From NCBI GenBank assembly GCA_934436435.1, contig CAKSAN010000017.1:1-64000 (forward strand): 64,000 nt of DNA, in the 5' to 3' direction. Source of the stretch: an uncultured Acetatifactor sp. Its GTDB lineage: Bacteria; Bacillota; Clostridia; Lachnospirales; Lachnospiraceae. Shown in pieces: positions 26,382-35,466 of this stretch. The first letter of the stretch is position 1. Every line of letters begins with the position of its first letter. Made by a program: the position numbers and the translations under genes. Under the pieces are notes generated by a model. It did no database searches, had not been told where the DNA came from, and saw only the letters and a program-made list of their open reading frames with translations.

Positions 26382-26438
26382 GTAACTATTCAGAACCCCA
26401 TTCGCAGAGCGCAGTTTTTCATGGCTCTGAATAGTTAC
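26382..26438. repeat. GTAAC..TTCAG hairpin repeat, copy 1 (overlaps the MocR stop)
   Basis: GTAACTATTCAGA (26382-26394) and TCTGAATAGTTAC (26426-26438) form a perfect 13-bp inverted repeat. It supplies the last codons and stop of the MocR gene and, on the minus strand, is followed by ATTTTTTATAA, so it probably also acts as terminator. Its loop contains CGCAGAGCGCAG, also found at 42679-42690. Related copies lie at 46003-46051 and 46097-46140. Confidence 0.6.
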
Positions 26439-27825
26439 AAAAAATCTCCTCCAGCGCCCCGATCACCTTTTGCAGCACCTCATCCTCCATATCGGAATAG
26501 TGAATGACCAGGATTCCCCGATATTTCTGGGCATCCGCAAAGCAGTACTCCGACAGGCAGTTCACGAAGATTCCCCGCTGTCTGGCCGCCCATTTGATCT
26601 CTACATCGCTAAGTTCTGTCCGCACATGCAGCAGAAAATGCGTCCCGGCGTCATCCTGATAGATCTGGCTGATCTGACTTAAAGACGACTCCCGAAACAT
26701 CCGGCAGATCCGCTCCCGTTGTCCTCTGTAATCATTTAACAGCCTTCGGATATGGCGCTCAAAATAACCTTTTTCCAAAAATGCCGCCATGGCATACTGT
26801 TCAAATCCGGAGACCGTGCAGGAGTAAAAATTCATGGTGGAAATATAGCGTTCCATCAGCTTCTCCGGCAGCACCATATACCCGATGCGCAAGGAGGGAA
26901 CCATGGTCTTGGAAAAGGTGTTGATGTAGATAACTCTGTGGTTGCGGTCCATGGACTGCATGGAAGGGATCGGTTTTCCCACCATGCGGAACTCACAGTC
27001 GAAATCATCCTCCACGATATAGCGCTCCGGCTCCTCCGCCGCCCAGCTTAACAGTTCCTGCCGCCTGCCCACCGGCATGACCAGTCCGATGGGAAAATGA
27101 TGTTCCGGCGACACATGAGCCACCGTAATGCCCTTTTGATCCAGCTGTTCCACTTTCATTCCCTGACCGTCGATGTCCACATAGTCCCAGGCCACGCCAC
27201 CCACGTCATACAATTTCGTGATCTTGCGATAGCCGGGATTCTCCACACCGAATTTTGCATTTTTTCCCAACAGCTGTAACAGGCGGCTGTAGAGATACTC
27301 CGTTCCCGCTCCCACGATGATATGATCCGGTGACACCTGCATGCCGCGATACCGGTACAGATGCTCCGCAATGGCCACTCGCAATTTTTCCACCCCATTA
27401 AAAGGGACCGTCTTAAGCAGCGACGTATCGTAATCCGTCAGGGTCTGGCGCATGATCTTCGCCCAGGTGGCAAAGGGGAACTTATCATATTGAATATTAT
27501 TTGCTGTCAGATCCGCCAGATATTCTTCCTCCCGGAAACGGGTCACAAAGGAGGCATAGGCCGGAGCGGATGCACTCTTCACTTCCAGCCGGTTGACAAA
27601 GTACCCCCTTTTTTCCTCCGACCGGATATATCCTTCCAGTAACAGCTGCTCGTAAGTATTTTCCACAGTCTTGACGCTGACCTGCAAGTGCTCGGCAAAG
27701 GCCCTCTTCGAGGGCAGCTTCTCCCCCGCTGCCAGACGGCCGCTCAAAATATCCGCTTTCATCGCTTCATATAAGTATTCATACATGGTTTTTCTGCCAC
27801 GGGCAGTCAGGTCATAGGTCAGCAT
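26419..27825 (-). CDS. MocR/PdxR-type GntR regulator with aminotransferase-like domain
   Basis: A 468-residue transcription factor. Residues ~10-78 form a GntR winged helix-turn-helix ([17 protein letters not shown]). The remainder resembles a fold-type I aminotransferase, with the PLP lysine in [15 protein letters not shown] near residue 308 and V-E-D-D-F-D-C-E-F near 268. Members sense PLP-linked metabolites and often control a divergent gene; the SDR gene at 27930 is divergent here, so it is the likely target. PdxR-type control of vitamin B6 genes is less likely because no pdx genes are near. The last codons lie within a hairpin repeat. Confidence 0.9.
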   Translation of the reverse strand: MLTYDLTARGRKTMYEYLYEAMKADILSGRLAAGEKLPSKRAFAEHLQVSVKTVENTYEQLLLEGYIRSEEKRGYFVNRLEVKSASAPAYASFVTRFREEEYLADLTANNIQYDKFPFATWAKIMRQTLTDYDTSLLKTVPFNGVEKLRVAIAEHLYRYRGMQVSPDHIIVGAGTEYLYSRLLQLLGKNAKFGVENPGYRKITKLYDVGGVAWDYVDIDGQGMKVEQLDQKGITVAHVSPEHHFPIGLVMPVGRRQELLSWAAEEPERYIVEDDFDCEFRMVGKPIPSMQSMDRNHRVIYINTFSKTMVPSLRIGYMVLPEKLMERYISTMNFYSCTVSGFEQYAMAAFLEKGYFERHIRRLLNDYRGQRERICRMFRESSLSQISQIYQDDAGTHFLLHVRTELSDVEIKWAARQRGIFVNCLSEYCFADAQKYRGILVIHYSDMEDEVLQKVIGALEEIFCNYSEP

Positions 27826-27834
27826 CTGGTATCC

Positions 27835-27851
27835 TCATTTATTCTCATTTT
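27835..27851. promoter_or_regulatory. 10-bp tandem direct repeat in the MocR/SDR divergent promoter region
   Basis: CTCATTT occurs at 27835-27841 and 27845-27851, one helical turn apart. MocR regulators usually bind direct repeats, so this is a candidate operator. The evidence is positional. Confidence 0.35.
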
Positions 27852-27929
27852 GGTTATTTAAAAGATGTCAGATTTTATTATAATGAACTCATCAGTAAAA
27901 CACAAGACCGAAAACAAGGAGGATTTAAC

Positions 27930-28718
27930 ATGGGCGTATATGCAATCACCGGCGCATCCAGCGGAATCGGCGCCAAGACAAAAGAACTGTTACTTCAAAA
28001 AGGACACGAAGTCATCAATATCGATCTGAAAGACGGTGACATCTGTGTGAACCTGGCTACTCCGGAAGGAAGACAGGCCGCTGTAGACAAGCTGCACGAG
28101 CTGCATCCCGAAGGTCTGGACGGCATGATCTGTAATGCCGGTGTCTCCGGTGCCTGCGGCAATCTGGAACTGATCATTTCCCTGAACTATTTCGGAACCG
28201 TAGCCATTGCAAAGGGCGTCTATGACCTCCTTAAGAAAAAACACGGCAGCTGCGTAGTCACCGTATCCAACACCATTTCCCAGGGTGCCGGACGTAAGGA
28301 TATCGTAGATTTGCTGAATAATATCGGCGACGAAAAGAGGGTGTTAAGTCTGGTATCCTCCATGGATTCCACCAACCTTTCCGTAGGCAACAGCCTCTAT
28401 GTCTCCACCAAGTATGCCCTGGCCAGATGGGTCCGCAGAGTCTCTGCTACCTGGGCAGCCAATGGCGTCCGCATCAATGCGGTAGCTCCCGGCAATGTAC
28501 ATACTGCCATGACCGCCACCATGAGCACCACCGCAAAAATGGCACTGAATGCCCTCCCCATTCCCACCAAGTACGGTCAGGAATGTCTGATGGCTCCCGA
28601 AGAGATCGCTGAGGTCATGGTATTCCTGGCTTCCGATTCCGCCAGAGGTGTCAACGGCAACATCATGTTCGTAGACGGCGGTACTGACGCACTTTTAAAT
28701 TCTGAAAAGGTATATTAA
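27930..28718 (+). CDS. SDR family oxidoreductase resembling 3-alpha-hydroxysteroid dehydrogenase/carbonyl reductase
   Basis: Soluble NAD(P)-dependent alcohol/ketone oxidoreductase, 262 residues. It has the Rossmann motif ITGASSGIG (6-14), Asp32 after beta-2 (favouring NAD), C-N-A-G (68-71), catalytic Ser113 and the Y-V-S-T-K pair (Tyr157, Lys161). The extended loop between Ser and Tyr and the ending V-D-G-G-T-D-A-L-L resemble the Comamonas 3-alpha-HSD/carbonyl reductase subfamily. The substrate is unproved; steroid, bile acid or other ketones are all possible. AAGGAGG precedes the ATG. It is followed 13 bases later by an NTF2-fold gene and is divergent from the MocR regulator. Confidence 0.9.
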   Translation: MGVYAITGASSGIGAKTKELLLQKGHEVINIDLKDGDICVNLATPEGRQAAVDKLHELHPEGLDGMICNAGVSGACGNLELIISLNYFGTVAIAKGVYDLLKKKHGSCVVTVSNTISQGAGRKDIVDLLNNIGDEKRVLSLVSSMDSTNLSVGNSLYVSTKYALARWVRRVSATWAANGVRINAVAPGNVHTAMTATMSTTAKMALNALPIPTKYGQECLMAPEEIAEVMVFLASDSARGVNGNIMFVDGGTDALLNSEKVY

Positions 28719-28731
28719 GGAGGAACACGCT

Positions 28732-29064
28732 ATGAAACCCATTGAAAAATATGTAGAAGCTATGGAAAATAAAGATTTTGCCGGACTTGCAGAGTTGTTC
28801 ACTCCCGACGGCATTCTGTGTGACTATTGCACCACCTCCGCTTCCCAGCAGGAGTATCACATCTACGGTAAGGAAGCCATCAACATGTTCTTCCGTAACA
28901 AATTTGGCTTCCGCCGCTACTCCATTCTGGATGCCGAGGTTGTAAACGAAGAGCAGGCCGAGTTCATTGCCAATTTCGGCGGCTACAACATCATGGCCAT
29001 CGCCACGGTTCGTGAGACCGATGAAAACGGTCTGATCCAGAGACTTACCGTAAGACCGAAATAA
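28732..29064 (+). CDS. SnoaL/NTF2-like fold protein
   Basis: A 110-residue protein of the nuclear transport factor 2 fold, the fold of ketosteroid isomerase and several hydratases and isomerases. It starts M-K-P-I-E-K-Y-V-E-A-M-E-N-K-D-F-A-G-L-A-E-L-F-T-P-D-G, the usual first helix pair. A G-K-E-A-I-N-M-F-F element and the long beta-strand pattern ending I-Q-R-L-T-V-R-P follow. AAGGAGG lies just upstream and the gene follows the SDR by 13 bases, so both likely act on the same substrate. Catalysis is not assured. Confidence 0.82.
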   Translation: MKPIEKYVEAMENKDFAGLAELFTPDGILCDYCTTSASQQEYHIYGKEAINMFFRNKFGFRRYSILDAEVVNEEQAEFIANFGGYNIMAIATVRETDENGLIQRLTVRPK

Positions 29065-29111
29065 ATCTGCCGATCCCTTATACTTTTCTCTAAAATAGAA
29101 TCTTACGCGAA

Positions 29112-29139
29112 AGAAGCTGCACCTCCGGGTACAGCTTCT
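29112..29139. terminator. Bidirectional terminator between the NTF2-fold gene and the SH3b gene
   Basis: AGAAGCTG (29112-29119) pairs with CAGCTTCT (29132-29139). On the plus strand CTGCTTTCT follows, on the minus strand TTTCGCG. Confidence 0.6.
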
Positions 29140-29186
29140 CTGCTTTCTATAGATTATTTCAGATTATTTCGAAAACTATTGCGCTA

Positions 29187-30362
29187 TCATTCCGGAGCAC
29201 TGCCGGAGATCACATAATTAGTCACGGCATACAGGATCTCACCGTTGTACTCCACTCTGGACCAGCCGGATCCTTCACTGTAGCCGGTACGGTGCAGGTT
29301 GGTTCCGTTCCGCACCTGGGTACGCACGGTGCTCTCTCCCTCGCTGGTGCTGGGTTCTGTCCGCAGGTTGATCAGATCCTTCGGGGTAATATAGTCGTCA
29401 CAGTCGGTAAAAACGATCACTCTGCCGTCCTGAGTACTGACGCGGTTGGGATATGTCGGCTTCTCCGGTGTCTTATAGGTAAGATCCGTGGTCAGATATG
29501 CCGACACCGCATAAACGGTCTGCCCGTTGTATTCCAGTCTGGACCAGCCGGTGGAATCGTTCCTTCCGGTGCGGGTCAGGGTCTCTCCGTTTTTCAGCTG
29601 CCCCACCACATTTCCCTCATCTCCGGTATAAGGTGTGCTGCGAAGGTTACTCACATCCTTGGCGGTGACAGTCTCGTTCACATCTCCGAAGGTCATGGAA
29701 TTCCCCTCGGCAAGAGCATCACCTGCATTGCTGTCAGCAGGAGGCTCTGTCGCTGCGGGGACTTCCGTAGACTGCGGCTGCGCTCCCGGAGTCGTCGGGG
29801 GTACTGGTGTTGTCTGCGATGCTTCGGTCGGCGCTGTTACAGACTCCGAAGCAGCCGTCTCAGGAACCGATGTGCTTTCCGGTTCGGGCGCCGTCGCTTC
29901 CGGTGCCGTTTCGGTCTCCGAAGTCTCTCTCTTTGAGGTTTCTGCAAAAGCCAGCTCTGACGTCTGCGCTTCCGTTGTTACCGCCGCTATTTCATTATTT
30001 TCCGCATTTCTGTCATGATGGCTCAGTTTCCACAGTGGAATGCAGATCAGGACCGCCAGGATCATCATGCCCGCAAAGGCCGGGATCATCCAGGGCTTAA
30101 ACCGGAAAGCGATTCCCTCATCGTCATCGAAATCGTCCTCTTCCCGGTACTCCCCATAATCCTCATCGTATTCCGCAGGCTTCCCCATTTTCCTCCTATC
30201 CATCCTGTCCGGAGCTTCTATCTCATATTCATCCGGTCTCCCCTGCTCCGGATCCTCCCATTGTTCCTCCTGCTCCGGATCGGTATCTGCGTCCGCAAGC
30301 TCTTCATAGTCAAAGCCGTATTCTTCCTCCGGCTCCCGGTCTCTGTTGTCTTTCCTCTCCAT
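29187..30362 (-). CDS. Membrane-anchored protein with two C-terminal SH3b domains
   Basis: A 391-residue protein from the ATG at 30362 (AGGAGG seven bases upstream; the ATG at 30422 is less likely). The N-terminal ~85 residues are strongly acidic and charged. One transmembrane helix follows (around M-I-P-A-F-A-G-M-M-I-L-A-V-L). A Thr/Pro/Ala/Glu-rich linker of about 110 residues precedes two SH3b domains with N-L-R-S-T-P and N-L-R-T-E-P motifs and repeated W-S-R-V/L-E-Y-N-G. SH3b domains bind the cell wall, so this is probably anchored in the membrane and extends into the peptidoglycan. Its target is unknown. Confidence 0.85.
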   Translation of the reverse strand: MERKDNRDREPEEEYGFDYEELADADTDPEQEEQWEDPEQGRPDEYEIEAPDRMDRRKMGKPAEYDEDYGEYREEDDFDDDEGIAFRFKPWMIPAFAGMMILAVLICIPLWKLSHHDRNAENNEIAAVTTEAQTSELAFAETSKRETSETETAPEATAPEPESTSVPETAASESVTAPTEASQTTPVPPTTPGAQPQSTEVPAATEPPADSNAGDALAEGNSMTFGDVNETVTAKDVSNLRSTPYTGDEGNVVGQLKNGETLTRTGRNDSTGWSRLEYNGQTVYAVSAYLTTDLTYKTPEKPTYPNRVSTQDGRVIVFTDCDDYITPKDLINLRTEPSTSEGESTVRTQVRNGTNLHRTGYSEGSGWSRVEYNGEILYAVTNYVISGSAPE

Positions 30363-30393
30363 GGCACACCCTCCTTTCACCATCTTTAAGCTG

Positions 30394-30422
30394 ATTATAT
30401 ACTTCCCGTTTTTACAAAACAA
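30394..30422 (-). promoter_or_regulatory. Promoter of the SH3b gene
   Basis: TTGTTT and TATAAT are separated by 17 bases on the minus strand, about 30 bases before the ATG at 30362. Confidence 0.6.
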
Positions 30423-30427
30423 GTCCC

Positions 30428-30456
30428 TTTCCCTGTCTTTACAGGTATGTTATACT
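30428..30456 (+). promoter_or_regulatory. Promoter of the DUF6056 gene
   Basis: TTTCCC and TATACT are separated by 17 bases; the -10 is extended (TGTTATACT). The -35 is poor, so it may need an activator. Confidence 0.4.
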
Positions 30457-30511
30457 GACTGTAGTTACTGTATCGAAAACACAAATAAAGATTCAGGAGT
30501 TATGATCCTAT

Positions 30512-31972
30512 ATGAAAAATAAAATTCGCAGCTTAACACCTTTACTGGCTCTTGCTGTTCTGCTCCTTGGTATGATCCCTCTGGGCTGGCTGGGACGCTA
30601 CAATTATCCTACCGGAGACGATTATTATTACGGCGTGGAGGCTCATCTGGTCTGGCAGCAGACCGGCAGCTTTACTCAGGCTTTCGCCGCTGCCTGTAGT
30701 GGTGTGGCCGATACTTACAGGGACTGGCAGGGAACCTTTTCCGCCCTGCTCCTTATGTATCTTCCCCCTAATATTTTTTCCAATACCGCCTATCATCTGG
30801 TGACCCTTGTGATCCTGCTTCTCCTGTGCGGCAGCATTTTCTATCTGCTGCGCCCTCTGATCTGCCGTTTTCTGCCGGGGACGAATGGTGAGTGGATCAC
30901 GATTTCCTCCATATTAAGTTTCCTGTGTATCCAGACCGTGGCCTTTCAGAGCGACAGTTTCTACTGGTACAACGGCTCCATGTATTACACCGGTTTCTTC
31001 GCTGTGACGCTGTTTTTCCTCGGCACACTGCTTCGCTATCTTTACAACGGGAAAAGGATACTGCTGCTACCGCTGCTCCTGTTTGCTGTTTTCTTAGGAG
31101 GTGGCAATTATGTGTCCCTGCTTCCCTGTATGCTGCTTGTGGTAACCGTAACCTTTCTGTTATTGTTGCAGAAAAATAAAAAGGCTTACGTCTGCGGAAT
31201 CACCTCCGCCGTTCTCCTGCTGTCCTTCGCCGTCAGCGCCATGGCTCCGGGCAATCAGGTCCGTCAGGACGGTATGTGGAAGATCCCCGCATGGAAAGCC
31301 ATTGCAAAATCCCTGTTGCAGGGCATCCGTTATACCTTTGCCTGGACCGGACTGTGGTGGCTGCTTGCCGCTCTGCTCCTGCTGCCGGTCTTTCTGCGGA
31401 TCCTGCGAGAAAAAAACGGGAAATCTTTCTCCCACCCCATTCTCTTCACCAGTTATGCTTACGGACTGTTCTGCTCCATGTCCTGTCCCCTGTTCTATAC
31501 CATGAACTCCACGGGGCCGGGCCGGGCGGTGGCCATCGTCTACTACATGTTTCTGCTGATCAGCTTTGCCGTATTCGTCTACTGGATCGGTTTTGTGGTC
31601 CGGAAGCTGCAAATGCGTCAGAATGCTTCGGAGAAAAAAGGAGTGACCGGCAAGTTGAAAATTGTCCGTTATGTCGCCATGGCGCTCCTGTTGCTTGGCA
31701 TCCTTTTCACCGGGCTGTGGCAGGAGGTTTCTGCTGTCAAGGCGGTCCGGGTACTGGCAGACGGAGAAGCCGCTGCCTACGCTGCGGAATATGAAGAACG
31801 GCTGCTTCTGCTGAATGACCCGGAGGTTACGGATGTAGTGCTGACACCGTTTACCCACCAGCCCGCCATGATCTATACCGGCGATCTCCCCGGAGATCCC
31901 GAAGATCCCACCAGCGAAAGAACCGCCCAGTATTTTGGCAAAAATTCCATATACGTGGATTACAACAATTAA
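30512..31972 (+). CDS. DUF6056-type polytopic membrane protein
   Basis: A 486-residue membrane protein with about eleven hydrophobic segments. An early extracytoplasmic loop has YNYPTGDDYYYG (residues ~30-41), where paired aspartates resemble the first-loop acidic motif of GT-C glycosyltransferases; I infer but cannot show sugar transfer from a lipid donor. The start is fixed because a TGA lies in frame nine bases upstream; AGGAG is 12 bases from the ATG. It is a single gene divergent from the SH3b gene, and its terminator is at 32056-32096. Confidence 0.8.
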   Translation: MKNKIRSLTPLLALAVLLLGMIPLGWLGRYNYPTGDDYYYGVEAHLVWQQTGSFTQAFAAACSGVADTYRDWQGTFSALLLMYLPPNIFSNTAYHLVTLVILLLLCGSIFYLLRPLICRFLPGTNGEWITISSILSFLCIQTVAFQSDSFYWYNGSMYYTGFFAVTLFFLGTLLRYLYNGKRILLLPLLLFAVFLGGGNYVSLLPCMLLVVTVTFLLLLQKNKKAYVCGITSAVLLLSFAVSAMAPGNQVRQDGMWKIPAWKAIAKSLLQGIRYTFAWTGLWWLLAALLLLPVFLRILREKNGKSFSHPILFTSYAYGLFCSMSCPLFYTMNSTGPGRAVAIVYYMFLLISFAVFVYWIGFVVRKLQMRQNASEKKGVTGKLKIVRYVAMALLLLGILFTGLWQEVSAVKAVRVLADGEAAAYAAEYEERLLLLNDPEVTDVVLTPFTHQPAMIYTGDLPGDPEDPTSERTAQYFGKNSIYVDYNN

Positions 31973-32055
31973 TTGTTAGAACAGAATACCATTGCACAGG
32001 CACAAGCCCGTCTCCGGCTTATTCTCTGATCGTGCCCCGCCAACGAGCGCATTAT

Positions 32056-32096
32056 AAAAAGGACGCTTCCGAAATTTTCCGGAAAACGTCCTTTTC
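32056..32096. terminator. Bidirectional terminator between the DUF6056 gene and trpS
   Basis: AAAAAGGACG followed by TTCCG pairs with CGGAA and CGTCCTTTT. U-runs occur on both strands. Confidence 0.75.
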
Positions 32097-32122
32097 TTAT
32101 CCTATACTATTCTTACAGTTAC

Positions 32123-33211
32123 TTATTGTCCCTCATACTTCTCACTCTGCATACGGATCAGCTCTGCATCGTCGAAGTAGTTGATACGCATGGCGCTCTT
32201 CACCTCAGACAGGGTCTGGGCTGCCACTTCGCGGGCCTCATCACTACCCTTCTTCAGAATCTCGTAAACTGCGGGAATATCCTTCTCCAGCTCTTTTCTG
32301 CGGTTACGGATGGGCTCCAGGGTCTCCTGCATTACGTTGTTCAGGAACTTCTTCACCTTCACGTCGCCCAGACCGCCTCTGGTATAATGAGCCTTCAGTT
32401 CATCCAGATTTGCGTAATCCGGCAGGTATCTCTCAAAATGCTCCGGCTGGCAGAACGCATCCAGATAAGTGAATACGGTGTTGCCTTCCAGATGTCCGGG
32501 ATCGCTGACTAACAGATGTTCGGGGTCGGTGTACATGCTCATGACCTTGGTGCGCACATCATCTGCGGTATCTGCCAGATAGATGCAGTTACCCAGAGAC
32601 TTACTCATTTTCGCCTTGCCATCAATGCCGGGCAGTCGCTGACATGCCTCGTTCTCCGGCAGCAGTGCCTTGGGCTCTACCAGTACCGGTGCATATACGG
32701 TATTGAATTTGTGTACGATCTCTCTGGTCTGCTCAATCATGGGCAGCTGGTCACCGCCTACGGGAACGGTAGTTGCCTTGAAAGCGGTAATATCGGAAGC
32801 CTGGCTGATGGGATAGGTGAAAAATCCCACGGGAATGCTGGCTTCGAAGTTACGCATCTGGATCTCGCTCTTTACGGTCGGATTTCTCTGTAATCTGGCT
32901 ACGGTTACCAGATCCATGTAATAGAAAGTCAGTTCACACAGCTCGGAGATCTGAGACTGGATGAAGATCGTTGCCTTACTGGGATCCAGTCCGCAGGACA
33001 TGTAGTCCAGTGCCACTTCGATAATGTTCTGACGTACCTTCTCGGGGTTCTCGATATTGTCCGTCAACGCCTGTGCGTCTGCGATCATGATAAAAGTCTT
33101 CTTATATTCACCGGAATTCTGTAACTCCACACGTCTTCTCAGGGAGCCTACATAATGTCCCACATGTAATCTTCCGGTGGGTCTGTCACCTGTCAAAATA
33201 ATCTTGTCCAT
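32123..33211 (-). CDS. trpS: Tryptophan--tRNA ligase
   Basis: Charges tRNA-Trp. The 362-residue length is slightly above that of Bacillus TrpS. The class I HIGH motif appears as H-V-G-H (16-19) within [14 protein letters not shown], and KMSKS is intact in [10 protein letters not shown]. The interior has D-A-Q-A-L-T-D-N and [13 protein letters not shown], both typical. No T-box leader is visible; the leader is under 80 bases, with a promoter at 33259-33286. Confidence 0.96.
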   Translation of the reverse strand: MDKIILTGDRPTGRLHVGHYVGSLRRRVELQNSGEYKKTFIMIADAQALTDNIENPEKVRQNIIEVALDYMSCGLDPSKATIFIQSQISELCELTFYYMDLVTVARLQRNPTVKSEIQMRNFEASIPVGFFTYPISQASDITAFKATTVPVGGDQLPMIEQTREIVHKFNTVYAPVLVEPKALLPENEACQRLPGIDGKAKMSKSLGNCIYLADTADDVRTKVMSMYTDPEHLLVSDPGHLEGNTVFTYLDAFCQPEHFERYLPDYANLDELKAHYTRGGLGDVKVKKFLNNVMQETLEPIRNRRKELEKDIPAVYEILKKGSDEAREVAAQTLSEVKSAMRINYFDDAELIRMQSEKYEGQ

Positions 33212-33258
33212 TTCGTCCTCTCAATCCGCCGCCGAAGCGACTATACATCATTGCTTCT

Positions 33259-33286
33259 ATCATACCATCTTTTTGCCCGGAAGCAA
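33259..33286 (-). promoter_or_regulatory. Promoter of trpS
   Basis: TTGCTT and TATGAT are separated by 16 bases on the minus strand. Confidence 0.5.
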
Positions 33287-33293
33287 ATGATTT

Positions 33294-34484
33294 TTATTCC
33301 ATAGACACCAGTTTGTCCAGAATTTTGTGTGCCACCTGCTCCTTGCTCATCAGTTCCAGACTCTCTTCGGAATCTTTTGTGATCAGTGTCACGATATTGG
33401 TGTCCGTACCGAAGCCAGCACCGGCACTCTTTAAGCTGTTGGCGCAGATCATGTCACAGTGCTTGCTCTCCAGCTTCTTTCTCGAATTCTCCAAGATATT
33501 TTCCGTCTCCATGGAAAATCCACACAGGATCTGCCCCGGTCTCTTGTTTTCCCCAAGGGCCTTCAAAATATCCTTCGTGCGTACCAGCGGGATCGACATA
33601 TCCCCGTCCTTTTTCTTGATCTTATTGTCTGCGGTCACCGCCGGGGTGTAATCCGCCACGGCTGCTGCCTTGATGACAAAATCGTATTCCGCTGCTCTGG
33701 ACAGAATGGCGTCGTACATCTCCGCCGCGGTCTGTACCGGCACCACATTCACAAACAAAGGAGGCTCCACATCCGTGTGGGCTGCCACCACCGTCACTTC
33801 TGCGCCACGATGCAGGGCGGCTCTCGCCAGGGCATAGCCCATTTTCCCGCTGGAATGATTCGTGATAAAACGCACCGGGTCAATGGGTTCTCTGGTGGCT
33901 CCCGCAGAGATCATTACCTTTTTCCCCGCCAGATCTTTCTCACAGGCAATCTCCTTTACCACTGCTTCGAACAATACGGATTCCTCCGGCATTCTGCCGT
34001 CACCGATGTCGCCATTGGCCAGCATTCCCGTAGCCGGTGTGATGATCTCATAGCCAAAACGTTTTAATTTTTCAATATTATCCTGCACGATGGGATTGTG
34101 ATACATATTATGGTTCATGGCAGGGGACACGATCTTCTTGCAGGGGCATGCCATGACTGTGGTAGTCAGCATATCATCGGCAATGCCATTTGCAATCTTG
34201 CCGATCACGTTGGCCGAGGCCGGTGCCACCAGCACCACATCCGCCCGTTTTGCCAGTGCCACATGCTCCACACTGTACTGGAAATTGCGGTCAAAGGTGT
34301 CTACCAGACATTTATGTCCCGTCAGACTTTCAAAAGTAATGGGATTGATGAACTGTGTGGCATTCTGTGTCATCAGCACTTCCACATCACCGTGCTGTTT
34401 TAGCAGCATCCTGGCCACGTTGGCCATTTTATATGCAGCAATACTTCCCGAGATTGCCAGAACTACGGTCTTTCCCTTCAGCAT
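33294..34484 (-). CDS. coaBC: Bifunctional phosphopantothenoylcysteine decarboxylase / phosphopantothenate--cysteine ligase
   Basis: Catalyses two steps of coenzyme A synthesis. The 396-residue protein has a CoaC flavoprotein half with SVEHVALAKRAD (active-site His) and S-P-A-M-N-H-N-M-Y. The CoaB half begins near residue 180, with I-S-A-G-A-T-R-E-P-I-D and N-H-S-S-G-K-M-G-Y. AAGGAG precedes the ATG. It is divergent from an ECF substrate-binding gene, a context that supports pantothenate as that transporter's ligand. Confidence 0.96.
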   Translation of the reverse strand: MLKGKTVVLAISGSIAAYKMANVARMLLKQHGDVEVLMTQNATQFINPITFESLTGHKCLVDTFDRNFQYSVEHVALAKRADVVLVAPASANVIGKIANGIADDMLTTTVMACPCKKIVSPAMNHNMYHNPIVQDNIEKLKRFGYEIITPATGMLANGDIGDGRMPEESVLFEAVVKEIACEKDLAGKKVMISAGATREPIDPVRFITNHSSGKMGYALARAALHRGAEVTVVAAHTDVEPPLFVNVVPVQTAAEMYDAILSRAAEYDFVIKAAAVADYTPAVTADNKIKKKDGDMSIPLVRTKDILKALGENKRPGQILCGFSMETENILENSRKKLESKHCDMICANSLKSAGAGFGTDTNIVTLITKDSEESLELMSKEQVAHKILDKLVSME

Positions 34485-34601
34485 AGTCGTCTCCTTCTAT
34501 TATGTCCTTCTTAAGCGTTTCCCCAAAATATTACCGTTCATACGCGCCGCTTTGCGGACCTTGCGGAAATATCCGGGGGAACCGTACTCCTAAAATACCA
34601 T

Positions 34602-34630
34602 AAGAGCTTATTTTATGCAAATATCACTTT
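34602..34630 (-). promoter_or_regulatory. Promoter of coaBC
   Basis: TTGCAT and TATTTT are separated by 17 bases on the minus strand; the leader is about 110 bases. Confidence 0.45.
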
Positions 34631-34665
34631 TCTTTTCCTCCGGAATATGATATAAACAGGAGGAG

Positions 34666-34712
34666 TGTCCCGAATCACCGGGACAACTTGTATTGTATCT
34701 CCCAAAGGGAGA
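34666..34712 (+). other. Two hairpins in the leader of the ECF transporter gene
   Basis: TGTCCCG-AATCAC-CGGGACA (34666-34685) and TCTCCC-AAA-GGGAGA (34698-34712) lie between the probable promoter region and the ribosome binding site. They match no riboswitch class I know. The second ends only a few bases before AAGGAGG and could affect its access. Confidence 0.5.
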
Positions 34713-34737
34713 ATGGTAACAAGGAGGAAAATTTCAT

Positions 34738-35367
34738 ATGAACAAACAAAGTAAGACAATGCGACTCACGTTGATGGGGTTGTTTGCGGCGGTACTGCTG
34801 CTGATGGCTTATACCCCGCTGGGGTACCTGAACATCGGACCTCTGGCAATCACCTTCAATGTCATCCCCGTTGCACTGGCTGCGATCACACTTGGCCCTG
34901 TAGGCGGAGCCGCCATGGGAGCTGTTTTCGGATTGACCAGCTTTTTGCAATGTGTCGGCGTGGGAGGCACCAGCGCCATGGGAGTGATTCTTTTTGACAT
35001 CAACCCCATACTGGCCTTCATCCAGCGCTTCGTCCCCAGACTTCTGGACGGATTTCTGCTGGGATATGTTTTCCGTTACAGCCGTAAGGCCGTAGGAGAC
35101 AGGATTGCCTGCATGATCACCGGATTTTGCAGCGCCTTTTTCAACACTGCATTTTTCATGTCCCTTTTAGTCCTGCTGTTTGGCAATACTTCCTATGTGC
35201 AGGGACTGATGGGTGGTAAAAATGCGATTTTATTCATCTGTTCTTTTGTAGGCGTGAATGCGATCTTCGAGATGTGTGCATCCACGTTCCTGACCGGAGC
35301 CGTAGGACTGGCACTGATCAAGGCAAAAGTCATTCCCGTATATCAGAAGGCAGGATCCACGATCTGA
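34738..35367 (+). CDS. ECF transporter S component, probably pantothenate-specific
   Basis: A 209-residue membrane protein with about six helices. It contains the ECF S-component patterns L-M-G-L-F-A-A-V and N-I-G-P-L-A-I-T-F-N-V-I-P-V, and a Gly-rich G-A-A-M-G-A-V-F-G. Such subunits bind one vitamin and share a common EcfAAT energising module, which is not encoded here. The divergent coaBC gene points to pantothenate (PanT group), but this is context-based. AAGGAGG lies ten bases upstream. Confidence 0.85.
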   Translation: MNKQSKTMRLTLMGLFAAVLLLMAYTPLGYLNIGPLAITFNVIPVALAAITLGPVGGAAMGAVFGLTSFLQCVGVGGTSAMGVILFDINPILAFIQRFVPRLLDGFLLGYVFRYSRKAVGDRIACMITGFCSAFFNTAFFMSLLVLLFGNTSYVQGLMGGKNAILFICSFVGVNAIFEMCASTFLTGAVGLALIKAKVIPVYQKAGSTI

Positions 35368-35379
35368 TCCGCCCCTTTC

Positions 35380-35426
35380 AAAAAGATGGTAGTTGCGACT
35401 ACAAAGTACGCAACTACCATCTTTTT
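35380..35426. terminator. Strong bidirectional terminator between the ECF gene and gltD
   Basis: AAAAAGATGGTAGTTGCG (35380-35397) and CGCAACTACCATCTTTTT (35409-35426) form a perfect 18-bp inverted repeat with U-runs on both strands, between convergent genes. Confidence 0.9.
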
Positions 35427-35466
35427 ATTTTAATGATAAAACGAAAATCCATATTGCCCGGAAATT

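Noticed and set aside
29292-29936. Open frames antisense to the SH3b gene and similar long antisense frames opposite gltB, infB and glgA
   Set aside because: They are shadows of strongly biased coding sequence on the other strand, without ribosome binding sites.
33212-33293. Possible T-box leader before trpS
   Set aside because: The leader is too short and has no T-box sequence or specifier stem.
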